Source: Sphingopyxis sp. USTB-05
Lineage (GTDB): Bacteria > Pseudomonadota > Alphaproteobacteria > Sphingomonadales > Sphingomonadaceae
Direction of reading: 5' to 3'
Assembly: GCF_023822045.1 (NCBI RefSeq)
Contig: NZ_CP084712.1
Span: 2,294,001 to 2,358,000, forward strand
DNA: 64,000 bases
Part shown: one piece after another, positions 8,359-17,764 of the stretch
Layout: the number at the start of each line of letters is the position of its first letter
Position numbering within the stretch: position 1 is the first letter of the stretch
Program-made: the position numbers and the translations under genes
The notes under the pieces: generated by a model
What the model saw: only the letters and a program-made list of their open reading frames with translations
Told to the model about the DNA's origin: nothing
The model's database searches: none

Positions 8359-10542
8359 ATGCCAAGCCTGTACATCTCGCCTGCCGGATCCGGGGACAAA
8401 AGTGGCAGCGATATCAACAACGCCGCGTCAATAGGCTCGCTCAACACACTGATCGGAAAGGCAGGCCCAGGGGGCGAGGTACTGCTTCTCGCCGATCAGG
8501 GCGACTACAAGGTCACGGGCATCATTGGTGTCACCCGTGGGGGTGCCGAGGGACAGCCGGTTGTAGTGCGCGGCATCGATTCTGCCGGCAATTCGATGGC
8601 CGCATATTTCACTGGCTCGCGACCAGCCGACTGGCAAGCGGGCGACGCCTCCGGCAACGAGCTGTTCAAACTCGGCACGGGCGCGGACAATCTGGAATTC
8701 CGCGACCTCAGGATCGACAATGTCGGAACCGCCTTCCGCGTTACCGCCGACATCAGCAGTCTCCATATTGAAAATATCGACGCGAACAATGTCCGCCGCT
8801 TCTTTGAGGATTACGCCAGCGCACCCTCCGGCACCGCGACGATCAGCGGGCTGACGATCCGCGATGTCGACGTGCAGGGTTTCTCAAGGACGGCGTTCCG
8901 CCTGCAATACGATACCAACAATGTGGTGATCGACAATGTCACGGCGAACATGGCCGGGCAAACGGGCGACGACCTGCCCGCCGGCGTCCATCTCGACGGC
9001 ACCGTCCACAATGTCACGCTCAACCGGGTGGTGATGGAAAATATCCAGAGCACCGCCGGCGCCTATTTCAACGGCGACGGCTTCTCGAGCGAGCGCGGCG
9101 TATATGACATACGCTTCATCGACACGGTCGCGCGCGGTAACAGCGACGGCGGCTACGACCTCAAGTCGAGCGGCACCTTGGTCGTCCGCGCGCTCAGCGA
9201 GGAGAATGGCCGCAACTACCGACTGTGGGGCGAGGCGACGCTGATCGACTCCGTGGGTCTGAACCCGCTGCTCCGCGGCGGCATCTCCGAACAGAACCAG
9301 CTCTGGCTCGACGATGAGGCGGATGTCACCGTAATCGGCGGGCGCTTCGACGATGCCGGGTCGGGCACCAAGGTCATTTCCTCGCAGGGTCATCTTAACT
9401 TGCAAGGCGTGGCTATCATCCGGTCCGAACTCTCGACGCTCGTCACTCGCGACTCGCTCCCTGGCCTGGTTGGAATCGAGACGATCCGCGAAACGCTGAC
9501 CGTCAATCAGGGCGAAGCCTCGCCCGGCGCAACCGGCTATATCTCGCTGCTTCCCCTCCCCACCACTGTCACAACGGACGCGCTGAGTGGCACGTCAGGC
9601 AATGATATATTCCTCATCGACGATATCGGGGACCGGATCACCGAGGCGGCCGACGCCGGGTTCGACCGGGTCGAGACGACGCTGGGCAGCTATACGCTCG
9701 CAGGCAACATCGAGCAGTTGATCCGCCGCGGCGCTGCCGATTTTACCGGCAATGGCAATGCGCTTGCCAACGTGGTGATCGGCGGCGCAGGCAGCGACAC
9801 GTTGGGCGGGCTCGGCGGCAATGACGATATTGCCGGCAATTCGGGCGACGACATTCTCGTGGGCGGCAATGGCGAGGATATTCTCGCCGGCCAGTCGGGT
9901 GCCGACGTGCTTCTCGGCGGCTGGCAGTCGGATACGCTCTTGGGCGGCGCAGGCGCGGACCGGCTCGTCGGTGACCAGGAATGGTTGAGCAGCCAGGGCG
10001 CCAACGACCGGCTCGACGGCGGCGACGATGCCGACCTGCTGATCGGGGATGCGACCAATATCTATGGCGCCGGCAGGGGAGGCAATGACCGGCTGACCGG
10101 CGGCGCGGGCAACGACATATTGATCGGCGACGGCGACATAATGATCGGCAGCGCCAGAGGTGGGGCGGACACGCTGGAGGGCGGCGAAGGCAATGACTGG
10201 CTCTACGGCGACGGCCGAGATTCCGCCGCGACCGTCATCGGCGGCGCAGACAAGCTCTATGGCGGCGACGGCCCCGATCATCTGATCGGCGGCGGCGGCA
10301 ACGACCTGCTCGCGGGCGGCGCAGGCGCCGACTGGTTTGTCTTTGCGCCCGGCTCGGGTGCCGACGAGATCAGCGATTTCGCCTCGGGTATGGACCATAT
10401 CGATCTCAGCGCTTTCGACATCGCGTTTGAGCAACTCGGCTTCATGACGAGCACCGACGGAGTCCGTATCACTATGGGTGCGGACAGCATCTTCGTCCGC
10501 GGCGCGCAGAACTTTTCGTCCAACGATTTTGTTTTCGGCTGA
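8359..10542 (+). CDS. Parallel beta-helix / RTX secreted protein (smaller paralogue)
   Basis: About 727 aa. I chose the ATG at 8359 (AAGGGG upstream) because the paralogue on the other strand starts with the same MP(S/T)LYISP sequence; the frame is open back to 8290. Residues about 1-380 have the repeating pattern of a right-handed parallel beta-helix, as in polysaccharide lyases and mannuronan epimerases. Residues about 480-690 carry calcium-binding RTX nonapeptides such as GGAGSDTLG, SGDDILVGG and GGAGADRLV. The C-terminus (DEISDFASGMDHIDLSAFD ... FSSNDFVFG) matches the serralysin-type type I secretion end. No cleavable signal peptide. Probably exported by the transporter at 15611-19155; the enzymatic activity is unproven. 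Confidence 0.88.
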   Translation: MPSLYISPAGSGDKSGSDINNAASIGSLNTLIGKAGPGGEVLLLADQGDYKVTGIIGVTRGGAEGQPVVVRGIDSAGNSMAAYFTGSRPADWQAGDASGNELFKLGTGADNLEFRDLRIDNVGTAFRVTADISSLHIENIDANNVRRFFEDYASAPSGTATISGLTIRDVDVQGFSRTAFRLQYDTNNVVIDNVTANMAGQTGDDLPAGVHLDGTVHNVTLNRVVMENIQSTAGAYFNGDGFSSERGVYDIRFIDTVARGNSDGGYDLKSSGTLVVRALSEENGRNYRLWGEATLIDSVGLNPLLRGGISEQNQLWLDDEADVTVIGGRFDDAGSGTKVISSQGHLNLQGVAIIRSELSTLVTRDSLPGLVGIETIRETLTVNQGEASPGATGYISLLPLPTTVTTDALSGTSGNDIFLIDDIGDRITEAADAGFDRVETTLGSYTLAGNIEQLIRRGAADFTGNGNALANVVIGGAGSDTLGGLGGNDDIAGNSGDDILVGGNGEDILAGQSGADVLLGGWQSDTLLGGAGADRLVGDQEWLSSQGANDRLDGGDDADLLIGDATNIYGAGRGGNDRLTGGAGNDILIGDGDIMIGSARGGADTLEGGEGNDWLYGDGRDSAATVIGGADKLYGGDGPDHLIGGGGNDLLAGGAGADWFVFAPGSGADEISDFASGMDHIDLSAFDIAFEQLGFMTSTDGVRITMGADSIFVRGAQNFSSNDFVFG

Positions 10543-10550
10543 CCGGAGGC

Positions 10551-13500
10551 TCAACCGAAAATGAAATCCGCCTGATCGAGCGCGGTCACCCCGCGCACGA
10601 AGATCGTATCGGTGCCGCCGAGTTGGATCGTCACCCCCGCGCTGCTCGTTGCAAAGCGCAGCGCCTCATATGCGATATCGAAGGCGCTGAGGTCGATCCG
10701 GTCGGCCTCGGCGCCGCCCCGGGTGAAGTCGGTGATCTCGTCGGCGCCCGAACCACGCGCGAAGACGAAGCGATCGTTCCCGCCACCACCGGTCAGCTTG
10801 TCCGCACCACCGCGTGCCCCGGCCGCCATGTTCATCGCATCGCCGACGAGCACATCATTGCCGAGCCCGCCGACCAGAGTGTCGGCACCGCCGACCCCAC
10901 TCGCCGTCATGCTCATTGCGTCACCGATCAGAATGTCGTCGCCATCGCCGCCGTCGAGCGTGTCCCTGGCGGCGAGCGCCGATACCCATTCGCTATCGCC
11001 AACAAGAAGATCGTTGCCTACGCCGCCGTAGAGCCGGTCGGTCTGCTGACCGCCGTAAAGCGTATCGTCGTCGTCCTCGCCGGCAAGCATGTCCTCATTC
11101 TTGCCGCCATCCAGCCGGTCGGCGCCGGTGCCACCCCGCAACGTGTCGTTGCCGTCGTCTCCGGAGAGCGCATCGTCGCCTTCACCGCCTGTGAGTATAT
11201 TTGCCACCGCGCTGCCGAGCAGCACATCGGCGAAGGCCGAGCCCTGTGCATTCTCGATGCTGATCAGCCGGTCGCCCATGGCATCCCCGCCGGTCGCGGT
11301 CTGGGCGCGAAGGTTGACCAGCACGCCGCCAAGCGAGCCAGCATATTCGGCCGTGTCCGATCCCGTACCACCGTCCAGGACATCGCCGCCCGCGCCGCCG
11401 CGCAGCACGTCCGCGCCGTCGCCGCCGGTTAACCTGTCCTCACCCCCGCTTCCGACGACGAAATTGTCGAGTGCATTGCCCGTCATCGTTGCGCCGATCG
11501 TCCCGGTATAAACAAGTTCCTCGATATTCGCTCCGAGCGTGTAGCTGGTCGCGGCAGTGCGGATGCGGTCGCGCCCCTCCCCCGCCCCTTCAATCACCTG
11601 ATCCCCGGCCTCATAGACCACATACAGGTCGTTGCCCGTGCCGCCGCGCATCACGTCGTTGCCACTACCCCCGTCGAGTTGGTCGTCACCGACGCCGCCG
11701 AACAGGAGATCGTCGCCGCCCCGTCCATAAAGGATGTCGCCAACCAGCAGATCGTCGCTGCCTGTGATGCTGTCGGCATAGTTGGAGCCGATCACCGTTT
11801 CAATGTCGACCAGCCGGTCGCCCTCGGCCTCGCCGCCGCGATTCACGTTGGTGACAAGGTTCACGATAATGGCGGCCGACTTGGTGTAGTCGACCTGGTC
11901 GCGCCCCGCGCCGCCGTCGAGCAGGTCGGCGCCCGCGCCGCCCACCAGCTTGTCGTCGCCTTCGAGCCCGTAAAGCGCGTCGTTCAGCGCCTTGCCGTAA
12001 AGGCTGTTGTCGAGCGCATTGCCGGTGCCGATAAAACCACCGCTGCCGGTATAACTCAAATCTTCGACGCCATCGGCGAGCGTCAGCGAGGACAGGCTGG
12101 TCCGCACGATATCGACCCCGCCGCCGACCAACTCCGTGACCTGATCGCCTTCATTGTCGATCACATAAGAATCGTCGCCCTCGCCGCCGATCATCGCATC
12201 CGCCCCCGCGCCGCCATCGAGTATATCGTTGCCCGCACCGCCTTCGAGCCGATTGGCGTTCACGTCGCCGGTCAGAGCGTCGGCGAAAGCGCTGCCCACT
12301 ACGCCTTCGATCCCCGACAGGCTGTCGCCCTGCGCGTCGCCGCCGGACATGGCGCCGGTGGCGAGGTTGACCTTCACCCCGAGGGCGCTGTTGGAATAGA
12401 CTGCGATGTCGAACCCACCCGCCCCGTCGATCCGGTCGCTGCCGGCCCCGCCCACGAGGATCTGATCGCCGCCATCGCCGACCAGCGTGTCCGCAAAGTT
12501 GGTGCCAATGAAACGCTCAACGCCATCGAACCGGTCGCCCTCGGCATCGGCGCCGCTACTGGCGCCGGTCTGGAGGTCGATCGAGACGGCACCCGCATTG
12601 GCGCTGTAGTCGACCGTATCGATGCCGTCCCCGCCGATCAGGATATCGGCGCCCGCGCCGCCCTGAAGCAGATCGTCGCCGCCGCGTCCTTCGAGCCGGT
12701 CGGCGCCCGTGCCGCCGTACAGCGCCTCGTCGGCGCTTACACCGGCCAACACATCGTCGAAGGCCGAGCCTACCAGCGCCTCGATGCTCAACAGCCGGTC
12801 ACCCACGGCGTCGCCGGTGCCGCCCTGCACCGACAGGGCCAAGTCGACCTCTACTGCCGCTGTCGATCCCGAATAGTCCGCCGTATCGAGGCCATCGCGC
12901 CCGTCAATCACGTCCGCGCCCGCGCCGCCGACCAGCAAATTGCGACCGGCGTCGCCGTTCAGCACGTCGTCGAACGCAGAGCCGATCAGTCCCTCGATCG
13001 CAACCAGGCTCACCCCGCCAGAGGCCGTGCCTTTCGCGAGATCCGCGGCCACCGCGCTCACGCTTGTTGAAAAGTCGGCGACATCGACACCCACGCCGCC
13101 GTCGAGCCGGTCCGCCCCGCCGTTGAGGACCAGTCGGTCGTCGCCGGCGGCGCCTGATAGGACATTGACGGCCCCATCGCCAACCAGCACATCGCCAAAT
13201 CGGCTACCGATCAGATTCTCGATATCCGCCAGCACGTCGCCCTCGGCATCTCCGCTGCTGCCAGTCCCGCCCAGCACCGCGTTTACCGCGGCGCCGCTCG
13301 CCGAATAGTCTGCGGTATCGATCCCGGCCCCGCCGGTCAGCCGGTCCGCGCCCGCGCCGCCGGCCAGCATGTTGTCGAACGCGTCGCCGGTCAGTCCATC
13401 GCCGAACGCAGAGCCGATCAGCCGCTCGATCCCCTCAAGCCGGTCGCCCTGTGCGTCTCCACCACTGCCAGTGCCGGTCGCAAGATCGATCGTCACGGCG

Positions 13501-15362
13501 CTACCGCTAGCCGAATAGTCCGCGCAGTCGAACCCCGTACCGCCGATCAGCGTGTCGGCACCCGTACCGCCAACCAGCAAATCATCCCCGCCCCGTCCGT
13601 CGATCCGGTCATCGCCCGCCCCGCCGCCGAACCAGTCCGCTCCTTCGGTGCCCGAAAGCGTGTCGGCAAAGGTCGAGCCTTCGACCCCTTCGATATCGAT
13701 CAGCCGGTCGCCCGCCGCGTCGCCGCCGCTCGCCGCGCCATCTGCCAAATCGACCACGACGCCCGCACCGCTGCTGCCATAATCGACCCGATCGACCCCG
13801 GCCCCGCCGTCAAGCAGGTCTGCGCCCACTCCCCCATCGAGCATATCATCGCCTGCACCGCCCGAAAGCGCGTCATCGCCCGCACCGCCGAACAACCGGT
13901 TCGCGCCGGCGTCGCCTGCCAGCACATCGGCAAAGGCCGAGCCCTCGACATCCTCGAACCCATCGAACAGGTCGCCCGCGGCATCGCCGCCGCTGGCGGT
14001 GAGCCGCATCAAGTCGACCTGCACCGCAGCATCGCTGCCCGCATAGCTTAGCAGATCGCGTCCGCCGCCTCCGACCAATATGTCCGCGCCCGCACCGCCG
14101 CTCAGAACATCGTCGCCAGCATTGCCGACCAGCATATCCTCGCCCGCGCCGCCGACCAGCAAATCGATGCCCGCGGTACCGCCGATCAGATCGTCCCCCG
14201 CGGTGCCCGCCGCGGCCAAAGCGCGTTGCCCCTCGAGCGTCAGCACCGACCCCGTGCCCTTTTTCCAAGTCATCGTGCCCGCGCCGGTAGCAAGGCCAAA
14301 ATCGCGCACGGTCAACGCGCCATTCCTTTCGGCGAGGTTGAACAAGGTCGGCGAGCCTGGATCGGAGAAGAAGGCCCCGTCGATCGTCGCGCTTGCGCCT
14401 TGGGCCAGCCAGATATGCTCGCGATTGCCGCCCGCCATCGGCGCACCGGCGTCAAGGCTGACGACATTGCTGAGCTGCCCGCCCGTGCCCCACAGCCGGA
14501 TGTTGCGGCCATTGCCCGAGACGATCGCGCCGTCGACCACGATGTTGTCGCTCTTGAGGTCGAGCCCGCCATCGCTGTTGCCCGTGGCAATCACGTTGCG
14601 AAGCGTGATATCATAGGTGCCGCGTTCGGTCGCAAATCCGTCGCCGTTGCGATAATCATTCACCGTGTCGAGCGTGTTGCGCATGGCGACGCGATCGATC
14701 GTCACATCGTGCGCGGTGCCGGTAATGTGAACGCCGATGGCGAAATTGTCGCCGTCCTGAAACTGACTGTCGCCGCGAACATCCTCTATCAGCACGTTAT
14801 TGGTGTCGTACTGGATACGGATCGCGCCTTTAGAATATCCGTCCACGGCGACGTCGCGGATCGTCAATCCAGAGATTGTCGCGCTGGCATTCGCCCCCGA
14901 GACCATATTGTCGAAGAAGCGCGAGACGTTCGCCGCGTCGACATGCTCGATCGTCAGGTTGCGCACGTCTGCCCCGACGCGAAAGGCCGTGCCGACATTC
15001 TCGAAGGCAATGTCGCTGAAGCGGAGATTGTCGGCGCCGCTCAACAGCCGGAAGACTTCCTCTCCCGAGGGATTGGCCGGATCGAATGGTTCAATCCGCG
15101 TGCCGGCGATCGTTGCCGCCATCGCATTGCCCGCGCCGTCCACGCCGCGGATCGTTACCGGCGCGCTCGCCGTCCCTCCCCCGACGATCGCGAGCGCCCC
15201 GGTCGGCGCGACATAGTCACCCTGATCGGCGAGCAGAAGCACCTGCCCGCCCGGCCCCGCCGCAGCGATGAGCTGCGGCAAATCTTTCAGCGTCGCAGCG
15301 TTCGCAGCGCTCGAGCCATCGCCCGAACCGCTGCCGGTCGGCGAGATGTAGAGGGTGGGCAT
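10551..15362 (-). CDS. Giant parallel beta-helix / RTX secreted protein (larger paralogue)
   Basis: About 1603 aa from the ATG at 15362 (GGGAG upstream). The N-terminal beta-helix domain parallels the smaller protein (MPTLYISPTGSG, VLLLADQGDY, TNNVLIEDV). After it, ten copies of a 70-100-aa module follow. Each pairs a DYS-S--AV-VDL segment and a SGGDA-GD-L--IE--IGS-FAD-L segment with RTX nonapeptides (GGAGADRL, GGAGDDML). Two longer linkers, containing DNEGDQVTEL and YEAGDQVIEG, interrupt the series. The C-terminus (DEITDFTRGG, DRIDLSAFDIAYEALRF, FIFG) is the type I secretion signal. The gene is convergent with its paralogue, with only 8 bp between their stop codons. Function could be surface adhesin or calcium-dependent polysaccharide enzyme. 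Confidence 0.9.
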   Translation of the reverse strand: MPTLYISPTGSGSGDGSSAANAATLKDLPQLIAAAGPGGQVLLLADQGDYVAPTGALAIVGGGTASAPVTIRGVDGAGNAMAATIAGTRIEPFDPANPSGEEVFRLLSGADNLRFSDIAFENVGTAFRVGADVRNLTIEHVDAANVSRFFDNMVSGANASATISGLTIRDVAVDGYSKGAIRIQYDTNNVLIEDVRGDSQFQDGDNFAIGVHITGTAHDVTIDRVAMRNTLDTVNDYRNGDGFATERGTYDITLRNVIATGNSDGGLDLKSDNIVVDGAIVSGNGRNIRLWGTGGQLSNVVSLDAGAPMAGGNREHIWLAQGASATIDGAFFSDPGSPTLFNLAERNGALTVRDFGLATGAGTMTWKKGTGSVLTLEGQRALAAAGTAGDDLIGGTAGIDLLVGGAGEDMLVGNAGDDVLSGGAGADILVGGGGRDLLSYAGSDAAVQVDLMRLTASGGDAAGDLFDGFEDVEGSAFADVLAGDAGANRLFGGAGDDALSGGAGDDMLDGGVGADLLDGGAGVDRVDYGSSGAGVVVDLADGAASGGDAAGDRLIDIEGVEGSTFADTLSGTEGADWFGGGAGDDRIDGRGGDDLLVGGTGADTLIGGTGFDCADYSASGSAVTIDLATGTGSGGDAQGDRLEGIERLIGSAFGDGLTGDAFDNMLAGGAGADRLTGGAGIDTADYSASGAAVNAVLGGTGSSGDAEGDVLADIENLIGSRFGDVLVGDGAVNVLSGAAGDDRLVLNGGADRLDGGVGVDVADFSTSVSAVAADLAKGTASGGVSLVAIEGLIGSAFDDVLNGDAGRNLLVGGAGADVIDGRDGLDTADYSGSTAAVEVDLALSVQGGTGDAVGDRLLSIEALVGSAFDDVLAGVSADEALYGGTGADRLEGRGGDDLLQGGAGADILIGGDGIDTVDYSANAGAVSIDLQTGASSGADAEGDRFDGVERFIGTNFADTLVGDGGDQILVGGAGSDRIDGAGGFDIAVYSNSALGVKVNLATGAMSGGDAQGDSLSGIEGVVGSAFADALTGDVNANRLEGGAGNDILDGGAGADAMIGGEGDDSYVIDNEGDQVTELVGGGVDIVRTSLSSLTLADGVEDLSYTGSGGFIGTGNALDNSLYGKALNDALYGLEGDDKLVGGAGADLLDGGAGRDQVDYTKSAAIIVNLVTNVNRGGEAEGDRLVDIETVIGSNYADSITGSDDLLVGDILYGRGGDDLLFGGVGDDQLDGGSGNDVMRGGTGNDLYVVYEAGDQVIEGAGEGRDRIRTAATSYTLGANIEELVYTGTIGATMTGNALDNFVVGSGGEDRLTGGDGADVLRGGAGGDVLDGGTGSDTAEYAGSLGGVLVNLRAQTATGGDAMGDRLISIENAQGSAFADVLLGSAVANILTGGEGDDALSGDDGNDTLRGGTGADRLDGGKNEDMLAGEDDDDTLYGGQQTDRLYGGVGNDLLVGDSEWVSALAARDTLDGGDGDDILIGDAMSMTASGVGGADTLVGGLGNDVLVGDAMNMAAGARGGADKLTGGGGNDRFVFARGSGADEITDFTRGGAEADRIDLSAFDIAYEALRFATSSAGVTIQLGGTDTIFVRGVTALDQADFIFG

Positions 15363-15610
15363 GGCAGGGCTCCCGTCATAAGCCTGAAAACATACCCCCC
15401 ACTTGATGGCGCCCAGACAGCCCGCGCCGGCACCCGGGTCAACCATATGCTGCACTTGCGAAAGCCGAGCTGCCCCTTTGCTCCGACGACCGGAGCCGCA
15501 GTGCCTTCGCTCTCCAGACTTTGGCCGCTACCTAGGTTCGTGCCGGACGAGTCACGGTGCCGCACCCCGCAGATTGTCAACGCTTCAATAATCCGATCGG
15601 AGACCCACCC

Positions 15611-17764
15611 GTGCAGCAGGACCTGTCCCCCGGGACATCGGAGCCGCCCGTGGACACCGGGCTCGCGGCCTTCGCCCAGATCCTCGCCATGCACCGCATC
15701 GTCGCGGACCCGGCCGAGTTGCGTCACAGCCTTGGCCATTCCGCACCGGTCGCCGCATCCGATCTGGTGCGTCTCGCAAAGCGCATCGAGGGCGTTCGCG
15801 CGCGCGTCACGAGCGGCGATTTCGATCGGTTGAGACGCCTTCCCATGCCCGTACTGGCCAACGGCGCCGGGGGCTGGTTCGTGATCGGCCGCGTGGGCGA
15901 GGATGCCGTCGCGATTCAGCGCCCCGGCGCCGAAATCGAGCGCTGGCACCGCGCAGACCTCGAGGCCCGCTGGTCGGGCGAGTTGCTCCTCGTCGCCACC
16001 CGCGACGCCGCGCAGGTCGCAGCACCCGCCTTCGACATGACCTGGTTTGTCCCCCAGATCGTCAAATACCGAAAGTTGATCGGCGAGGTGCTGCTGATCA
16101 CGCTCGCGCTCAATCTGCTCGGCCTCGCCGCGCCGCTCTTTTTCCAGAATGTCGTCGACAAGGTGCTGGCACACAACAGCCTCGCAACCCTGCAGGTGCT
16201 TGCCATAGGGCTGGTGGTCGTCTCACTCTGGGAAGTCGCCTTCGGCTGGCTGCGTACCCGGCTCTATTCGGAAACGAGCCAGAAACTGGATGTCGAGCTT
16301 GGCAGCCGCCTCTTCCGCCACCTGCTCCGCCTGCCGCTTGGCTGGTTCGAAAATCGCCGCGTCGGCGATACCGTCACGCGCGTCCGCGAGTTGGAGACGG
16401 TGCGTGAATTCATGACGAATGCCTCGCTCTCCGTCCTGATCGACCCGCTGTTCACGATCGTCTTCATGGTCGCGATGTGGCTCTACTCGCCGCTCCTCTT
16501 CGTCATCGTCGCGCTTACCCTCCCCGCCTATGTGATCGTCTCGCTCGTCGTCACGGGCCCCTTGCGGCGCCGGCTCGACGAAAAGTTCGCACGCGGCGCC
16601 GCAAACAACGCGCTGCTCGTCGAGAGCGTCTCGGGCATACAGACGCTAAAGGCCGCCGCGGTCGAGCCGCAATGGCAGGACCGCTGGGAGCGCCAGCTTG
16701 CCGCTTACAGCGCCGCCAACCAGCGCGTGATCAACCTTGGCAACTCGGGCAGCCAGACGGTCCAGCTCATCTCGAAGCTCAGCCTCGCCGCTATCCTGTT
16801 CTTTGGCGCGCAACAGGTCATCGCCGGCGCGCTGACCATCGGCGGACTGGTCGCGTTCAACATGTTCGCCCAGCGCGTGTCGGGGCCCGTAATCCGCATG
16901 GCGCAGCTCTGGCAGGACTTTCAGCAGGTGCGCCTCTCGGTCCAGCGGATGGGCGACATCCTGAACGCCGGGACGGAGCCCGGCGCCGGATCGCGTACCA
17001 CCTTGCCCACGCTCGCCGGTCATGTCCGGTTCGAGAATGTCCGCTTCCGTTATGCCGCCGAGGGTCCCTGGACACTCGACGGCATCGATCTCGACCTGCC
17101 CTCCGGCGCCACACTCGGTATCGCCGGGGCTTCGGGCTCGGGCAAATCGACGCTCACCAAATTGCTCCAGCGCCTCTATCTGCCCGCAAGCGGCCGCGTG
17201 CTGATCGATGGCGTCGACATTGCCCAGATCGACCCCGCCTGGCTACGCCGCCAGATCGGGGTGGTGTTGCAAGAGAATATCCTTTTCAATCGTTCGATCC
17301 GCGAGAATATCGCGCTCGCCGACCCCGTTACGCCGATCGAGCGCGTTATGACCGCAGCCCGCCTCGCCGGCGCACACGATTTCATTCTCGAGTTGCCTCG
17401 CGGTTACGACACGATCGTGGAGGAGCGCGGTGTCAACTTCTCGGGCGGTCAGCGTCAGCGCCTCGCCATTGCCCGTGCGCTGATCACTAATCCTCGCATC
17501 CTTATTCTCGACGAAGCGACCTCGGCGCTCGATGCCGAGAGCGAGGAGGTCGTGCAGCGCAACCTCAAGGCGATCGCCGCCGGCCGCACAGTGCTGATCA
17601 TCGCACACCGCCTCTCTGCGATCCGCCAGTGCGACAGCATCCTTACGCTCGACAAGGGGCGCATCGTCGAAAGCGGCACCCACGACGAGTTGCTCCGCCT
17701 CGGCGGCCGCTATTCCGCGCTCCATCACCGCCAGATCGGCGTGCAAGCCGGAGCTGCGGCATGA
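15611..17764 (+). CDS. Type I secretion ABC transporter, HlyB-like, with degenerate C39-like domain
   Basis: A 717-aa peptidase-domain-type ABC exporter if it starts at the GTG at 15611 (GGAG 8 bases upstream); an in-frame GTG at 15557 would add 18 residues. Order: C39-like domain (about 1-140), six-helix membrane domain (about 150-430), nucleotide-binding domain (about 470-700). The Walker A GASGSGKST, signature FSGGQRQRLAIARAL, Walker B ILILDEATSALD and H-loop IIAHRLS are intact. The C39-like domain lacks the catalytic cysteine and histidine, so it should bind substrate without cleaving it, as in HlyB. The stop overlaps the HlyD gene start (ATGA). Substrates are probably the two RTX proteins next door. 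Confidence 0.93.
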   Translation: MQQDLSPGTSEPPVDTGLAAFAQILAMHRIVADPAELRHSLGHSAPVAASDLVRLAKRIEGVRARVTSGDFDRLRRLPMPVLANGAGGWFVIGRVGEDAVAIQRPGAEIERWHRADLEARWSGELLLVATRDAAQVAAPAFDMTWFVPQIVKYRKLIGEVLLITLALNLLGLAAPLFFQNVVDKVLAHNSLATLQVLAIGLVVVSLWEVAFGWLRTRLYSETSQKLDVELGSRLFRHLLRLPLGWFENRRVGDTVTRVRELETVREFMTNASLSVLIDPLFTIVFMVAMWLYSPLLFVIVALTLPAYVIVSLVVTGPLRRRLDEKFARGAANNALLVESVSGIQTLKAAAVEPQWQDRWERQLAAYSAANQRVINLGNSGSQTVQLISKLSLAAILFFGAQQVIAGALTIGGLVAFNMFAQRVSGPVIRMAQLWQDFQQVRLSVQRMGDILNAGTEPGAGSRTTLPTLAGHVRFENVRFRYAAEGPWTLDGIDLDLPSGATLGIAGASGSGKSTLTKLLQRLYLPASGRVLIDGVDIAQIDPAWLRRQIGVVLQENILFNRSIRENIALADPVTPIERVMTAARLAGAHDFILELPRGYDTIVEERGVNFSGGQRQRLAIARALITNPRILILDEATSALDAESEEVVQRNLKAIAAGRTVLIIAHRLSAIRQCDSILTLDKGRIVESGTHDELLRLGGRYSALHHRQIGVQAGAAA

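Noticed and set aside
9595..10554. 319-codon minus-strand open frame inside the smaller RTX gene
   Set aside because: Antisense of calcium-binding repeats; no recognisable domain, and it runs through the real gene's secretion signal.
11679..13070. 463-codon plus-strand open frame inside the giant RTX gene
   Set aside because: It is the antisense shadow of the repeated RTX modules; composition follows the GGxGxD codons, with no independent domain or ribosome site.
10551..15362. Regular repeats that could suggest a CRISPR array
   Set aside because: The repeats are codon-phased RTX and module repeats within one open frame, with no fixed repeat-spacer lengths.
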